Shown here: positions 47,225 to 55,905 of the stretch, piece after piece | Layout of the letters: each line of letters begins with the position of its first letter | How positions within the stretch are numbered: position 1 is the first letter of the stretch | Origin: an uncultured Bacteriovoracaceae bacterium | GTDB taxonomy: Bacteria > Bdellovibrionota > Bacteriovoracia > Bacteriovoracales > Bacteriovoracaceae | Direction: 5' to 3' | Assembly (NCBI GenBank): GCA_938034385.1 | Contig: CALHLC010000019.1 | Coordinates: 47,276 to 111,275 of the forward strand | DNA: 64,000 bases | Notes under the pieces: generated by a model | Database searches by the model: none | What the model was told of the DNA's origin: nothing | What the model saw: only the letters and a program-made list of their open reading frames with translations | Program-made: the position numbers and the translations under genes

Positions 47225-47466
47225 TTTGGAGTTAATTCGACACTCCAATATGGCTCCACCTCTTTTTCATTGTAAGTATTTCCTTTCATTCTATAATTTT
47301 TATTCCCTTAAAAGAACGACATGCCTCTTTAAAACAGGCAAAGTGGCCCTCTAAAGATCCCTTACAGTCAGAGTTATTAGATTTTAAGACTAATATTTTT
47401 TCGATAAACACTTAGATAGCTATCAATACATCGAAAAGAATTCATGTAACTATATAAGGAGAAACT

Positions 47467-49622
47467 ATGAAACATCAACGTTTCAATGCTTTTGTATTTT
47501 TTTATTCCTATTTTTATTCAACGCTAATTCGTTTTCTCAAAAGAGAAGTCGATCAGGTCAATCAAGAAAATCAGGATCAACCACAGGAAGAAGTAGTTCT
47601 TCTGAAAATGATAAAAAGAAACGAGAAGCTCAAGCAAAGAAAAAACGAGAAGCAGATGCTCAGCGGAAAAGAGATGCCGATGCGAAACGGAAACGTGACG
47701 CTGATGAGAAAAGGAAACGTGACGCTGATGCGAAAAGGCAGCGAGATGCAGATGCCAAACGGAAACGTGACGCCGATGCGAAAAGGCAGCGTGAAGCTGA
47801 TGTGAAAAGACAAAGAGAAGCTGACGCCAAAAGGCAACGTGACGCCGATGCGAAAAGACAAAGAGAAGCTGACGCCAAAAGGCAACGTGAAGCTGACGCC
47901 AAAAGGCAACGTGAAGCTGACGCCAAAAGGCAACGTGAAGCTGACGCCAAAAGGCAACGTGAAGCTGACGCCAAAAGGCAACGTGAAGCTGACGCCAAAA
48001 GGCAACGTGATGCTGACGCTAAAAGGCAACGTGATGCTGACGCTAAAAGGCAGCGTGACGCCGATGCGAAAAAACAACGTGACGCCGACGCTAAAAGGCA
48101 GCGTGACGCTGACGCCAAAAGGCAACGTGATGCTGACGCTAAAAGGCAACGTGACGCCGATGCGAAAAGGCAACGTGATGCTGACGCCCAAAGGCAGCGT
48201 GACGCCCAAAGGCAGCGTGACGCCGATGCGAAAAGGCAAAGAGACGCTGACGCCCAAAGGCAAAGAGATGCTGATGCGAAAAGACAACGTGACGCTGACG
48301 CCAAAAGGCAACGTGACGCTGATGCCAAAAGGCAGCGTGACGCTGACGCCAAAAGGCAACGTGACGCTGATGCCAAAAGACAGCGTGACGCCGATGCGAA
48401 AAGACAGCGTGACGCCGATGCTAAAAGACAACGTGACGCCGATGCGAAAAGGCAACGTGATAGGAATACTAAAAAGCCCAAGAAACCTATAAGAAAAAAG
48501 CCATCTGGGGTTAATCCTAAAAGAAGTATCAAACTAGAAACTAGAGCTGAGCATCAAGAAAGGATAAAGAGAACTAAAAAGGATAGATCAGGAAAAATCA
48601 GACGAGGGATTTCTCAAACTAGATCTCATGATTCTATAAAAAGAAAAAAGGCCAAATCTGTAATACATAAAAGAAATAAATCAAGGCATGCTCTAAAGTA
48701 TCGAAATAAAGTTGCAAGACCCACTAGAGTTAAAGTTAGAAGGCCTTATGGAAGTGTAGTTGTTAATCAATTGCCTTATCATCATGTTAGGCATTACGCG
48801 ACCTACTATTACTTTAGGCCTTATTACTACTATCATAATATGTATACATATGTTTATATTCCACATATTCCTTATTATTATATAAGTTCTCAAGCTGACT
48901 ATTGGGGACCTTCTCAATACTTTAATTATCTAGAAAACAATTTATTGACTCATGCATTTTATATGGATTGGATTTTTAGAAGTACTTATGAGTTTGATAT
49001 AGACTATCAAAATAATACTTTTCAAAAAGTTAATGGCTACCCTTACTGGTTTATGAATGGATACATTCATAGATACTCTTCAGTGGATACTTGTAATTAC
49101 CAAATGATTGATAAATATACTCATAGAGTCGTTGAATCTTATTGGAACGAAACATGTAATACTGGATATGATTTATGTGCAGGGTTAAGAGACTCTTATA
49201 ATGCTACAGAGGATTCTTATAGATTTACATGTGCTGAGACTTTCCGTGATATTGATTATCAATATTTTAATTATTTTTATGATGAAGACTATTATCAAGG
49301 TGGTTATGAAGTAGATTCATTTCAAGAAGACTATTATTATAACGATGAAAACGATCTTTATTACGATTATGAGTATGAAGAATATGAAGTAGAAACTATT
49401 GAAGATCAATACTACACAGATCCTGCTTTAGAAGAGAAGTACTATTCAAATAGTTCCTCATCAAGAAGCACTGGTTCTATTTCACAAAACCAAGAGCAAG
49501 GACAAAAGAAAAACGATCAAAAAAGTAAAGATCTAGACAAGCAAGTTCAAGCAGAACAGAAAAATGAAAAAAAGAAATCTAGTTGGTTAAGCAGATTATT
49601 TAGGTGCAACAAGAAAAAGTAG
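47467..49622 (+). CDS. Frameshifted exported protein: signal peptide, long 8-residue-repeat charged helix, Tyr-rich C-terminus
   Basis: The gene starts at ATG 47467 (AAGGAG six bases before), but its parts lie in two frames. The first 12 codons read MKHQRFNAFVFF and run into a T7 tract (47497-47503). A -1 slip or one extra T there gives the signal peptide core LFLFLFNANSFSQ and then joins the long frame ending at 49622, about 718 residues. After the signal come a serine-rich linker, about 34 copies of an eight-residue K-R-Q-R-D/E-A-D-A repeat and a basic linker. A tyrosine-rich region (residues 430-470) and an acidic Tyr-rich tail follow. The function is unknown. A stretch without slippage yields only a 112-residue aberrant protein. 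Confidence 0.6.
47643..48461 (+). repeat. Tandem 24-bp repeat array, about 34 units
   Basis: The unit encodes eight residues, K-R-Q-R-D/E-A-D-A, and recurs with small base differences across 819 bases. One unit near 48188-48215 is shortened by two codons. The codons (CGT, GAC, GCC) are unlike the AGA/GAT/GCT used nearby, so the array is locally richer in G and C. The array also makes both opposite-strand frames open, creating false long ORFs. Confidence 0.9.
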
Positions 49623-49640
49623 CCCTAAGTATAAACATTG

Positions 49641-49672
49641 GTGGTCCTCACTCCCCTGAGGGCCACTTTTTT
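49641..49672 (+). terminator. Intrinsic terminator after the repeat-protein gene
   Basis: GTGGTCCTCA (49641-49650) pairs with TGAGGGCCAC (49657-49666) with one G-T pair, and a T6 tract follows. It lies 18 bases past the stop at 49622. Confidence 0.9.
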
Positions 49673-49861
49673 ATTGACTCTCGTTTTTTTTGGCTTAATA
49701 CATAAGTGACATCATTTATTTGCAGTTTTATTTTTTGATTGAGGACTTAAGTCTTTGTAAGTAGTTAAAATTATAAAAATCTCACCACTTTTCATGGCAA
49801 AAGATCATTTTTCAAACACTCCTATTTTATAATTAACTAAGTTTACTTTTGGGGGTTAACA

Positions 49862-50965
49862 ATGAACGCGAACAAAATTTTATACATCTTAATTAGTTTA
49901 ACCATGTTTTCATGTTCTAAGTCTACTAATGTAGTTGTAGGAGAAGTAGCTCCCCTCGTTTTAGAAATTAGAACAAAAGGTTGTAAAGTCGAGCTTGGAA
50001 TTAATTTTAACGATCAAGTCGACGACGAAGATGGAAGCTGTGAGTTTGAAGGATGCTTAGCCTTTGATGAAAACCTTAAGGAAACATATAATAAGTATAA
50101 ATCAGAATTTGAAGATGCCCTTTTAATAAACACATGTCCAGAAGAAGTTGTAGAAGATTTTAATCAATCCAACAAAGCTCATGTTGGTATTTTATGGGTT
50201 ATAGATGACTCAGGCTCAATGCGTGCTGAACAAGAAAACCTTGCAAACAATTTCTCTAGTTTTATCAATGAATTTTCCAAAAAAAGTATCAACTTCACAA
50301 TGGGTATTACAACGACCTTATATAAGCCTGTTCAAGATGCTCCTTTAAAGCTAAATCAAGAAAAGATGAATGAGAATAAAGATCAGTTCATCAGCGACTT
50401 TAAAAAACTTATCAATGTTGGAGTTATAAATACATCTGCTCCTGAATCAGGTTTTACTGCAGCTAATAGATATTTAGAGAGTGATTCGACAAAAATCCTT
50501 AAAAAGAACTCTCACTTAGTAACTATTTATGTTAGCGATGAAGAAGAGCAATCCAAAAACCTAACAATTGATGAGCATATAGTAGAACTTTCTAACTATG
50601 TCGATTCGAAAAATAAAGTTCAAAGTCATTCTATTACTTTAATAAAAGAAGAAAATGTAAAACAAAGACCAGAAAGTTTAGGAAAAAGGTATCAGGAGAT
50701 TTCTCAGAAAACAAAAGGAATCACTGGAAGCCTTAGAGAAGATTTTGCTCCACTTCTAAAAAACATTGGAAAAAGTATTTCTGACTTGATTGATACTTTC
50801 AAATTAAGATCAACTCCTTATATTCCAAGTATACAGGTTCTAGTGAATGGAAAAGTTTTAGACAAAGGATTATGGAGTTATAATGAAAAGACTCAATCAA
50901 TTGTTTTTAAAAATGCTCCTGCTGAAAGTAGTGAAATTAAAATAAAATATTTACCAAAGTCTTAA
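49862..50965 (+). CDS. Lipoprotein with von Willebrand factor A domain
   Basis: The 367-residue protein has a lipoprotein signal (LTMFSC, predicted C18). A VWA domain begins near residue 108 with the metal-ion-dependent adhesion site start VIDDSGSM (113-120). A threonine follows in TMGITTT, and the DEEEQS segment near 223-228 would be the third metal-site loop. Four cysteines lie before the domain. The C-terminal 50 residues look like an added beta domain. VWA lipoproteins often bind partner proteins; the partner is unknown. GGGGG lies 6 bases before the ATG. Its end overlaps the convergent gene by 4 bases. Confidence 0.8.
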   Translation: MNANKILYILISLTMFSCSKSTNVVVGEVAPLVLEIRTKGCKVELGINFNDQVDDEDGSCEFEGCLAFDENLKETYNKYKSEFEDALLINTCPEEVVEDFNQSNKAHVGILWVIDDSGSMRAEQENLANNFSSFINEFSKKSINFTMGITTTLYKPVQDAPLKLNQEKMNENKDQFISDFKKLINVGVINTSAPESGFTAANRYLESDSTKILKKNSHLVTIYVSDEEEQSKNLTIDEHIVELSNYVDSKNKVQSHSITLIKEENVKQRPESLGKRYQEISQKTKGITGSLREDFAPLLKNIGKSISDLIDTFKLRSTPYIPSIQVLVNGKVLDKGLWSYNEKTQSIVFKNAPAESSEIKIKYLPKS

Positions 50966-52182
50966 TCAGGTGTTTTTTTGGACAAAATTGACTTCACGGC
51001 CCTATAACTTGTACTAAAACATCCTTGCAGTAAATAACCGCCAGTGATTGTTTCAAAATCCAGCATTTCACCAACGCAATAGAAGTCACTGTTTTCATGT
51101 GACTCTAGAGATTTATTTAAGCTAGAAAAACAAACACCTCCACCAGTGGAAATCGCTTCATCAATTGGCCTTATCTCTTTAAAGATAATAGGGAGAGATT
51201 TAATCCTATCAATTAAGTACTCATGCTCATGAATTTTCTCTCTATCAGAACTCTCTATTAATAATTGATAACTTGACGGAGAGAGCTTTAAAGTTTTTCG
51301 TAAAGTATTTTTCATCGAGTCTTTTGATCTGACCTTTTCAAGATGTTCACGAATCTTCTCTTTTGATAAATTAGGTTTAAGATCAATTCTTATTTCACAT
51401 ATCTTATTTCTTAAGATTTCATCTCTAATATTATTTGAGATCGCATAAATGGCTCCCCCCTCTAAACCATAAGATGTAATCATAAGCTCTCCTTTTACAG
51501 AATTCCTATTTAGTCTAATTGATATGTTCTTTATAGGTTGTCCTTCAGATTTCTTTAAAAATATTTCACTCCAATCAACATGAAACCCACAATTCATGGG
51601 CTGGAAAGGTAGTAACTTAAAATTCACTTCAGAAAGGATTTTTGACCATTTACCATCAGAACCAGTGCTTTTCCAACTCGCTCCTCCCATGGCAAGAATA
51701 ACAATTTCGGCATGTACTTTGATCTCATTGTTACTCTTGTCAAAAATCAATTCTTTTTCTTTTGATATTTTTTTTAAAGAATGGTTAGGGTAAAAAGAGA
51801 ACTCTTCAAAACTATTTAAGATTTTTTTCCATTTATTCAGAAAGGCACCTGCATTAAGTTTCTTTGGGAAAACTCTACCAGAACTTCCAATAAAAGTTTC
51901 AACTCCTACTTCCTGACACCATTTTATTAAATCTTCATTACTAAAGTCCTCCAGAAGGCTTCTAAAGAATGTTTCATCCTTACCATACCTAGTACTGAAA
52001 TCATCCAACCCTTCACTATGAGTAATATTTAACCCCCCTTTTCCAGCGATTAAAAATTTCCTTCCTATTCCAGGATTGGAATCATAAAGATCAACTGTGA
52101 ATCCGTGTTTTAAAAGTAGATAAGAACTAAAAAGTCCCGATGGGCCTGCTCCTATGATAGAAACTTTCTTTTTCGTACTCAA
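50962..52182 (-). CDS. YhiN/HI0933-family FAD-dependent oxidoreductase
   Basis: The 406-residue flavoprotein has an N-terminal dinucleotide-binding site IIGAGPSGLFSS (9-20) and the family signature GRKFLIAGKGGLNITHSE (44-61). A C-terminal FAD-contacting block ETITGGYLLQGCFSTSYRA completes it. Members include BaiN-type enzymes, but the native substrate of most is unknown. The start is TTG at 52182, overlapping the stop of the methyltransferase gene as TTGA, so the two genes are translationally coupled. Confidence 0.85.
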   Translation of the reverse strand: MSTKKKVSIIGAGPSGLFSSYLLLKHGFTVDLYDSNPGIGRKFLIAGKGGLNITHSEGLDDFSTRYGKDETFFRSLLEDFSNEDLIKWCQEVGVETFIGSSGRVFPKKLNAGAFLNKWKKILNSFEEFSFYPNHSLKKISKEKELIFDKSNNEIKVHAEIVILAMGGASWKSTGSDGKWSKILSEVNFKLLPFQPMNCGFHVDWSEIFLKKSEGQPIKNISIRLNRNSVKGELMITSYGLEGGAIYAISNNIRDEILRNKICEIRIDLKPNLSKEKIREHLEKVRSKDSMKNTLRKTLKLSPSSYQLLIESSDREKIHEHEYLIDRIKSLPIIFKEIRPIDEAISTGGGVCFSSLNKSLESHENSDFYCVGEMLDFETITGGYLLQGCFSTSYRAVKSILSKKTPD

Positions 52183-53165
52183 AGCTCTTTTCCTGAAAAT
52201 CTTTTAGAAGCATTTATACTCTTTAAAATATTGCGAATGATAGATTTGATGACAGGCACTGAAACTGAATTACCAAGTTGTTTATAAGCGATATTATTAC
52301 TCTCTGGTAACTTAAAGCTTCTTGGAAACCCTTGCATCTTAAGACACTCATTTGGAGTAAGACGACGTACTTTTTTATTAATTAAGTAAGCTCCTGTTTT
52401 AGCTGCAGCTCCTCCACCATTAGCTGAAAGAGTAATCCCAGAAGAATGAATCGAGTAAATCCTCTCTCCTTGTCCTCCCTTATTTATTTTACCGATTTGG
52501 TGAGGTGAAAATTGATCTTTTATATCATGCTCGTCTTTATAATAGCTAATATCGTTTCTTTTAATAAAAAACTGATCAGAAACATCTTTATCTAGAATAT
52601 CTTTTACAACTTTTGGTTTTGTTGAATTTTTCAAAGGGAACTTAAAATGTAACTCTCCTAGCGATTTTTTAAATCCAACAATATAAATTCTATCTCTAGC
52701 TTGCGGTACTCCAAAATAACTAGATCTTATAACCTTAAAGTTTGTATCATAACCAAGACTATTCATTGTTTTCATTACAACTTCTAAAGTCTTGCCACCA
52801 TCATGACGAGAAAAGTTTTTCACATTTTCTAATAAAACAATTTTAGGTTGATGGTAATTAATAATCCTTGCTACATCAAAAAACAAAGTCCCTCTTGTAT
52901 CTTGAAATCCACCTTGCTTGCCTGAGATACTAAAGGCTTGACATGGAAACCCCGCACATAAAATATCGTGTTTAGGAATATCTTTTTCTAAGATCTTTGT
53001 TATATCTCCAAAGGGCATGACGCCAAAGTTATTAAAATAAGTTTGCTTAGCGTGTTTATCCCACTCACTTGAGAAAACACAGCTTGCTTTGAAAGACTTT
53101 AAGGCCAAGTGAAATCCACCGATTCCAGCAAATAAGTCAATAAAGCTCCAGTTCTTCAGGTTCAT
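52179..53165 (-). CDS. DNA (cytosine-5-)-methyltransferase, orphan
   Basis: The 328-residue enzyme methylates cytosine at C5 in a specific DNA sequence. Ordered motifs are clear: I DLFAGIGGFHLAL (10-22), IV GFPCQAFSISGKQGGF with catalytic C75, VI ENV (113-115), VIII QARDRIYIVGF, and X near the C-terminus (NIAYKQLGNSV). The variable region between VIII and IX is short, so one target is expected. No restriction endonuclease gene is beside it. It is coupled to the YhiN flavoprotein gene. No clear ribosome binding site precedes the ATG. Confidence 0.93.
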   Translation of the reverse strand: MNLKNWSFIDLFAGIGGFHLALKSFKASCVFSSEWDKHAKQTYFNNFGVMPFGDITKILEKDIPKHDILCAGFPCQAFSISGKQGGFQDTRGTLFFDVARIINYHQPKIVLLENVKNFSRHDGGKTLEVVMKTMNSLGYDTNFKVIRSSYFGVPQARDRIYIVGFKKSLGELHFKFPLKNSTKPKVVKDILDKDVSDQFFIKRNDISYYKDEHDIKDQFSPHQIGKINKGGQGERIYSIHSSGITLSANGGGAAAKTGAYLINKKVRRLTPNECLKMQGFPRSFKLPESNNIAYKQLGNSVSVPVIKSIIRNILKSINASKRFSGKEL

Positions 53166-53377
53166 ATATCTATAGCTTAATTGATCTTCCTTGATTATGA
53201 CTAACCTAAAATCTTTTCAATAATAATGATTAAAGTTAAAGGGCATCTAGATTCCATAAAAAGCTTCTGTCATTGCTAAATAAATCACTACTATTGAATA
53301 ACCTATATGAACCTCTGGGATATTCGATATTAAAGATCTAAAATTGTCATACTCACGATTAATAATGAAGGGTAAAA

Positions 53378-53794
53378 ATGAGTTCATCAATTATTATGCC
53401 ATTGATAGGAGGAATCCTTATCGGTATCTCTAGCTCTTTAATGATGCTACTTCTTGGAAGAGTCACTGGAATAAGTGGGATTTTATCAACATCTTTTTCA
53501 ACTTTTAAACAAAGTGAACAAAACTGGCGAAGAACTTTTATTATTGGCTTAATATTAGGCGGATTCCTTTCAAAACTAGTCTTTCCTAATCTTTTTAACT
53601 TTGAAATACAATCATCACTGAGAACAATTATTATAGCAGGATTATTAGTTGGCTTTGGAACAAGTCTTGGAAGTGGTTGTACTTCAGGTCATGGAGTATG
53701 TGGAATTGCCCTGTTATCTAAACGATCATTTATTGCAACTCTAACTTTTATGCTCTCTGGAGTTATAACAGTAGCTATCATGAGGCTTATATGA
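53378..53794 (+). CDS. YeeE/YedE-family membrane protein, first half
   Basis: The 138-residue membrane protein has about four helices and the conserved cysteine loop GSGCTSGHGVCG (near 107-118). YeeE/YedE (TsuA-like) proteins import thiosulfate or related sulfur compounds through such cysteines. The usual single-chain protein is about twice as long; here the second half is the next gene, coupled by an ATGA overlap. AAGGG precedes the ATG. Confidence 0.85.
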   Translation: MSSSIIMPLIGGILIGISSSLMMLLLGRVTGISGILSTSFSTFKQSEQNWRRTFIIGLILGGFLSKLVFPNLFNFEIQSSLRTIIIAGLLVGFGTSLGSGCTSGHGVCGIALLSKRSFIATLTFMLSGVITVAIMRLI

Positions 53795-54207
53795 AAAATT
53801 TAATTTCCATTATTGGAGGTATTATTTTTTCTTTTGGATTGGCCGTCTCTGGAATGATTAACCCCACTAAAGTCATAGGTTTTTTAGATCTTTGGGGAGA
53901 CTGGGATTACTCTCTAGCATTTGTTATGGGAGGAGCTCTAGGAGTAAATTTTGTTCTATTTCCTTTCATCTTCAAGAGAAGTCCAATATATTCGAAGACT
54001 TTTCAAATAAGTTTAAAAAAGGATTTAGACCTTAAACTTATAATTGGCTCTATTTTTTTTGGGGTTGGATGGGGAATGGCTGGAATTTGTCCAGGTCCAG
54101 GGATTGTAAACCTTTCTCGTCTTGACTTAGAGAGCGTAGCTTTTGTCATAGCAACGTTAATAGGAATGTTTGTTCATAATCTCTATAAAAAAAGTAAGGT
54201 GAAATAA
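53791..54207 (+). CDS. YeeE/YedE-family membrane protein, second half
   Basis: The 138-residue partner of the preceding gene has four predicted helices. The N-terminal SGMINPTKVIGFLDLWGDWDYSL segment and the loop GICPGPGIVNL (near 102-112) are diagnostic of the second YeeE/YedE repeat. The loop retains a single conserved cysteine. The two products should form one sulfur-compound channel, as in other two-gene versions. Confidence 0.85.
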   Translation: MKNLISIIGGIIFSFGLAVSGMINPTKVIGFLDLWGDWDYSLAFVMGGALGVNFVLFPFIFKRSPIYSKTFQISLKKDLDLKLIIGSIFFGVGWGMAGICPGPGIVNLSRLDLESVAFVIATLIGMFVHNLYKKSKVK

Positions 54208-54240
54208 ATTTCAACTATCTAAAACGAGTCAGAACGTTTA

Positions 54241-54627
54241 CTAAGCAGAGGGTTTTCTCAAAAAAATAATCATTTGAACACTACAGACAGATAAAAATGC
54301 TGTAAGCCCTAGAGCTCCTCCGATATTGGGCAGCAAAGGAGTTACAAACACAAAAAACAAATAAAAGAGTATTGAACATAATAATATATCTTTTATACTG
54401 CGAAGTTTTTCATCAGAACACATCCCTGCAAATGAAGATCCAAAAATTAGGAATTCGATTTTCCTCGAAATCATAAACCCTTCAGAAAATAATAGTGAAC
54501 ATAGAATCAAATAAAACAAAGTAACTGCTCCAGATGAAAAAACTGGTGAACAGTTCATTTTTTTGGATAAATGCATTGTCGTCATTATGATAAAAAAACA
54601 AATGAATATATCAAATAAAAAGATCAT
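54241..54627 (-). CDS. Small polytopic membrane protein (paralogue of the next)
   Basis: The 128-residue protein has four predicted transmembrane helices and no recognised family. It shares positions with its upstream neighbour: SFAGMCSDEKLRS matches SFIGMTPQNIYS, and IGGALGLTAFL matches YGGKLGSIAFF, at equal spacing. The two are separated by only 2 bases and probably form a heteromeric membrane complex. Its function is unknown. Confidence 0.6.
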   Translation of the reverse strand: MIFLFDIFICFFIIMTTMHLSKKMNCSPVFSSGAVTLFYLILCSLLFSEGFMISRKIEFLIFGSSFAGMCSDEKLRSIKDILLCSILFYLFFVFVTPLLPNIGGALGLTAFLSVCSVQMIIFLRKPSA

Positions 54628-54629
54628 TC

Positions 54630-55010
54630 TTAGAGCTGCTCCAGAAAATAAAAGATAAATGAAGTAAAAAATGCGATAGAACCTAGCTTTCCACCATATC
54701 CTTTGAAGTATTTTTTAGAGAGTATATACATTAATAAACTAGTAATGGATAAAAATAAAACAAGAAAAAAGTCAGAATAAATATTCTGAGGAGTCATGCC
54801 AATAAATGATTCAAGGTATACTAAAAGAAGAGGATCATTTTTCTTTTTAGGCTTCATAAGAAAATAAATCCCACCAAAAAGTACGCCTATTGCAGCACTT
54901 GAAATGATACTAGAATTTAAAAGATGAGATAAGTAGTTGGTAGAGATGATTCCAAGAAAGATAGTGAGTAAAAAAAAGAATTGTTCAAACATATTTATCC
55001 AAGGAGTCAT
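54630..55010 (-). CDS. Small polytopic membrane protein (paralogue of the previous)
   Basis: The 126-residue protein has four predicted helices and a charged loop PKKKND near residue 53. The central SFIGM and the GGKLG helix motifs are shared with the downstream gene, so the pair probably arose by duplication. GGGAG lies just before the ATG, the only clear ribosome binding site of the pair. No known transporter motif is visible. Confidence 0.6.
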   Translation of the reverse strand: MTPWINMFEQFFFLLTIFLGIISTNYLSHLLNSSIISSAAIGVLFGGIYFLMKPKKKNDPLLLVYLESFIGMTPQNIYSDFFLVLFLSITSLLMYILSKKYFKGYGGKLGSIAFFTSFIFYFLEQL

Positions 55011-55107
55011 TAATCTCCCAGTTTCCTTTCTTTTTAATAGAATATCTTCAATTCAGGTGATGTTTTAAAGTAACTACTATCTCAACAAAATCTAATTTTT
55101 AAATAAA

Positions 55108-55184
55108 TGGGGTGGATGATGGGGCTCGAACCCACGACAAACGGAATCACAATCCGCTGCTCTACCAACTGAACTACACCCACC
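55108..55184 (-). tRNA. tRNA-His (anticodon GTG)
   Basis: Read leftward, the sequence folds into a complete cloverleaf. GTGGGTG pairs with CATCCAC (one G-T), the anticodon loop is TTGTGAT with GTG (55148-55150), and the T-loop arm is GGGTTCGAGCCCC. The extra 5' G (55184) facing discriminator C73 is specific to histidine tRNA. The 3' CCA is encoded (55108-55110). Confidence 0.97.
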
Positions 55185-55308
55185 ATAGATGAAATCGGTA
55201 ACTAAGAAGTTAATTTTCTTACTAAAATAAGTCAATACAGAGATTATAACACCCTGCACATTTTGAGTTAGAACTTTATTGATACTATTAAATAAAAAAG
55301 GATCTTTT

Positions 55309-55905
55309 ATGTTTAAATTACTCATTGCTCTTTGCACACTAAGCACTTCACTCCTGGCTTCTAATGTAGGTGTTTCATCTCTTCCTCTCCATGAATATAA
55401 GAATATGTTTTCTTTAGAATATAATCAGCAATTATCTGGATCTACTAACCCTGGGATGCAGGTTCAATACCTCTACTCTGCTACAAAAAAGATTGGCTTT
55501 GATGCCGCTCTTAGAATTAGTAAAAATGACTATTTAGGCTTTGTTGCTGGAGCAACTTATGAAGTTCTTCCTGACTATAATAAGCAGCCAAGATTTTCTC
55601 TTAGGGCCTTTTATGAAAGAGAAAATTGGGATGGTGCTGATTTTAATAACTTTGGTATCTCTCCAACTACTTCAAAGGGCTTTAACTTTAACTCTATTCA
55701 TCTCTATCCATTTGCTGCAGCTCCTACAAAAATATCAATTTATGAAGATAGTGACGATGTGAGATTAGCAAGTTCATTAGCTTTTGGAGTAAATGGAAAA
55801 ATTCCAAACTCTAGGTATCAAAATATTCAGGCACATATTGAAGCCAATATAAATTTAAAAAATACAATTAGTAACTTAAGCCTTGGAGCTTCAATAAAGT
55901 TTTAA
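55309..55905 (+). CDS. Predicted outer-membrane beta-barrel protein
   Basis: The 198-residue protein has a Sec signal peptide (LLIALCTLSTSLLAS). The mature part has alternating hydrophobic/polar strands with aromatic belts and ends in KF, as outer-membrane barrels do. No family is recognised. The ATG at 55309 is preferred because AAGGA lies 8 bases upstream; the frame extends 10 codons further. It overlaps the convergent DUF1460 gene by 15 bases. Confidence 0.65.
   Translation: MFKLLIALCTLSTSLLASNVGVSSLPLHEYKNMFSLEYNQQLSGSTNPGMQVQYLYSATKKIGFDAALRISKNDYLGFVAGATYEVLPDYNKQPRFSLRAFYERENWDGADFNNFGISPTTSKGFNFNSIHLYPFAAAPTKISIYEDSDDVRLASSLAFGVNGKIPNSRYQNIQAHIEANINLKNTISNLSLGASIKF

Noticed and set aside
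47226..47248. TTGGAGT/ACTCCAA hairpin as terminator after the DedA gene
   Set aside because: The stem is 7 bp, but no T-run follows it.
47643..48461. CRISPR array
   Set aside because: The 24-bp units are contiguous with no unique spacers and are translated in one frame with conserved amino-acid changes. It is a coding tandem repeat.
47577..48532. Two long leftward open frames (about 290 residues each) opposite the repeat array
   Set aside because: They consist of periodic LASASRCL- and LPFGVSVT-type sequence that is only the reverse complement of the 24-bp repeats. They have no ribosome binding site or non-repeat part.
52179..53165. Restriction-modification system
   Set aside because: No endonuclease or specificity-subunit gene is adjacent on either side within the window.
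55092..55346. 84-residue leftward open frame
   Set aside because: It covers the complete tRNA-His and the start of a rightward gene, so it is a chance frame over an RNA gene.
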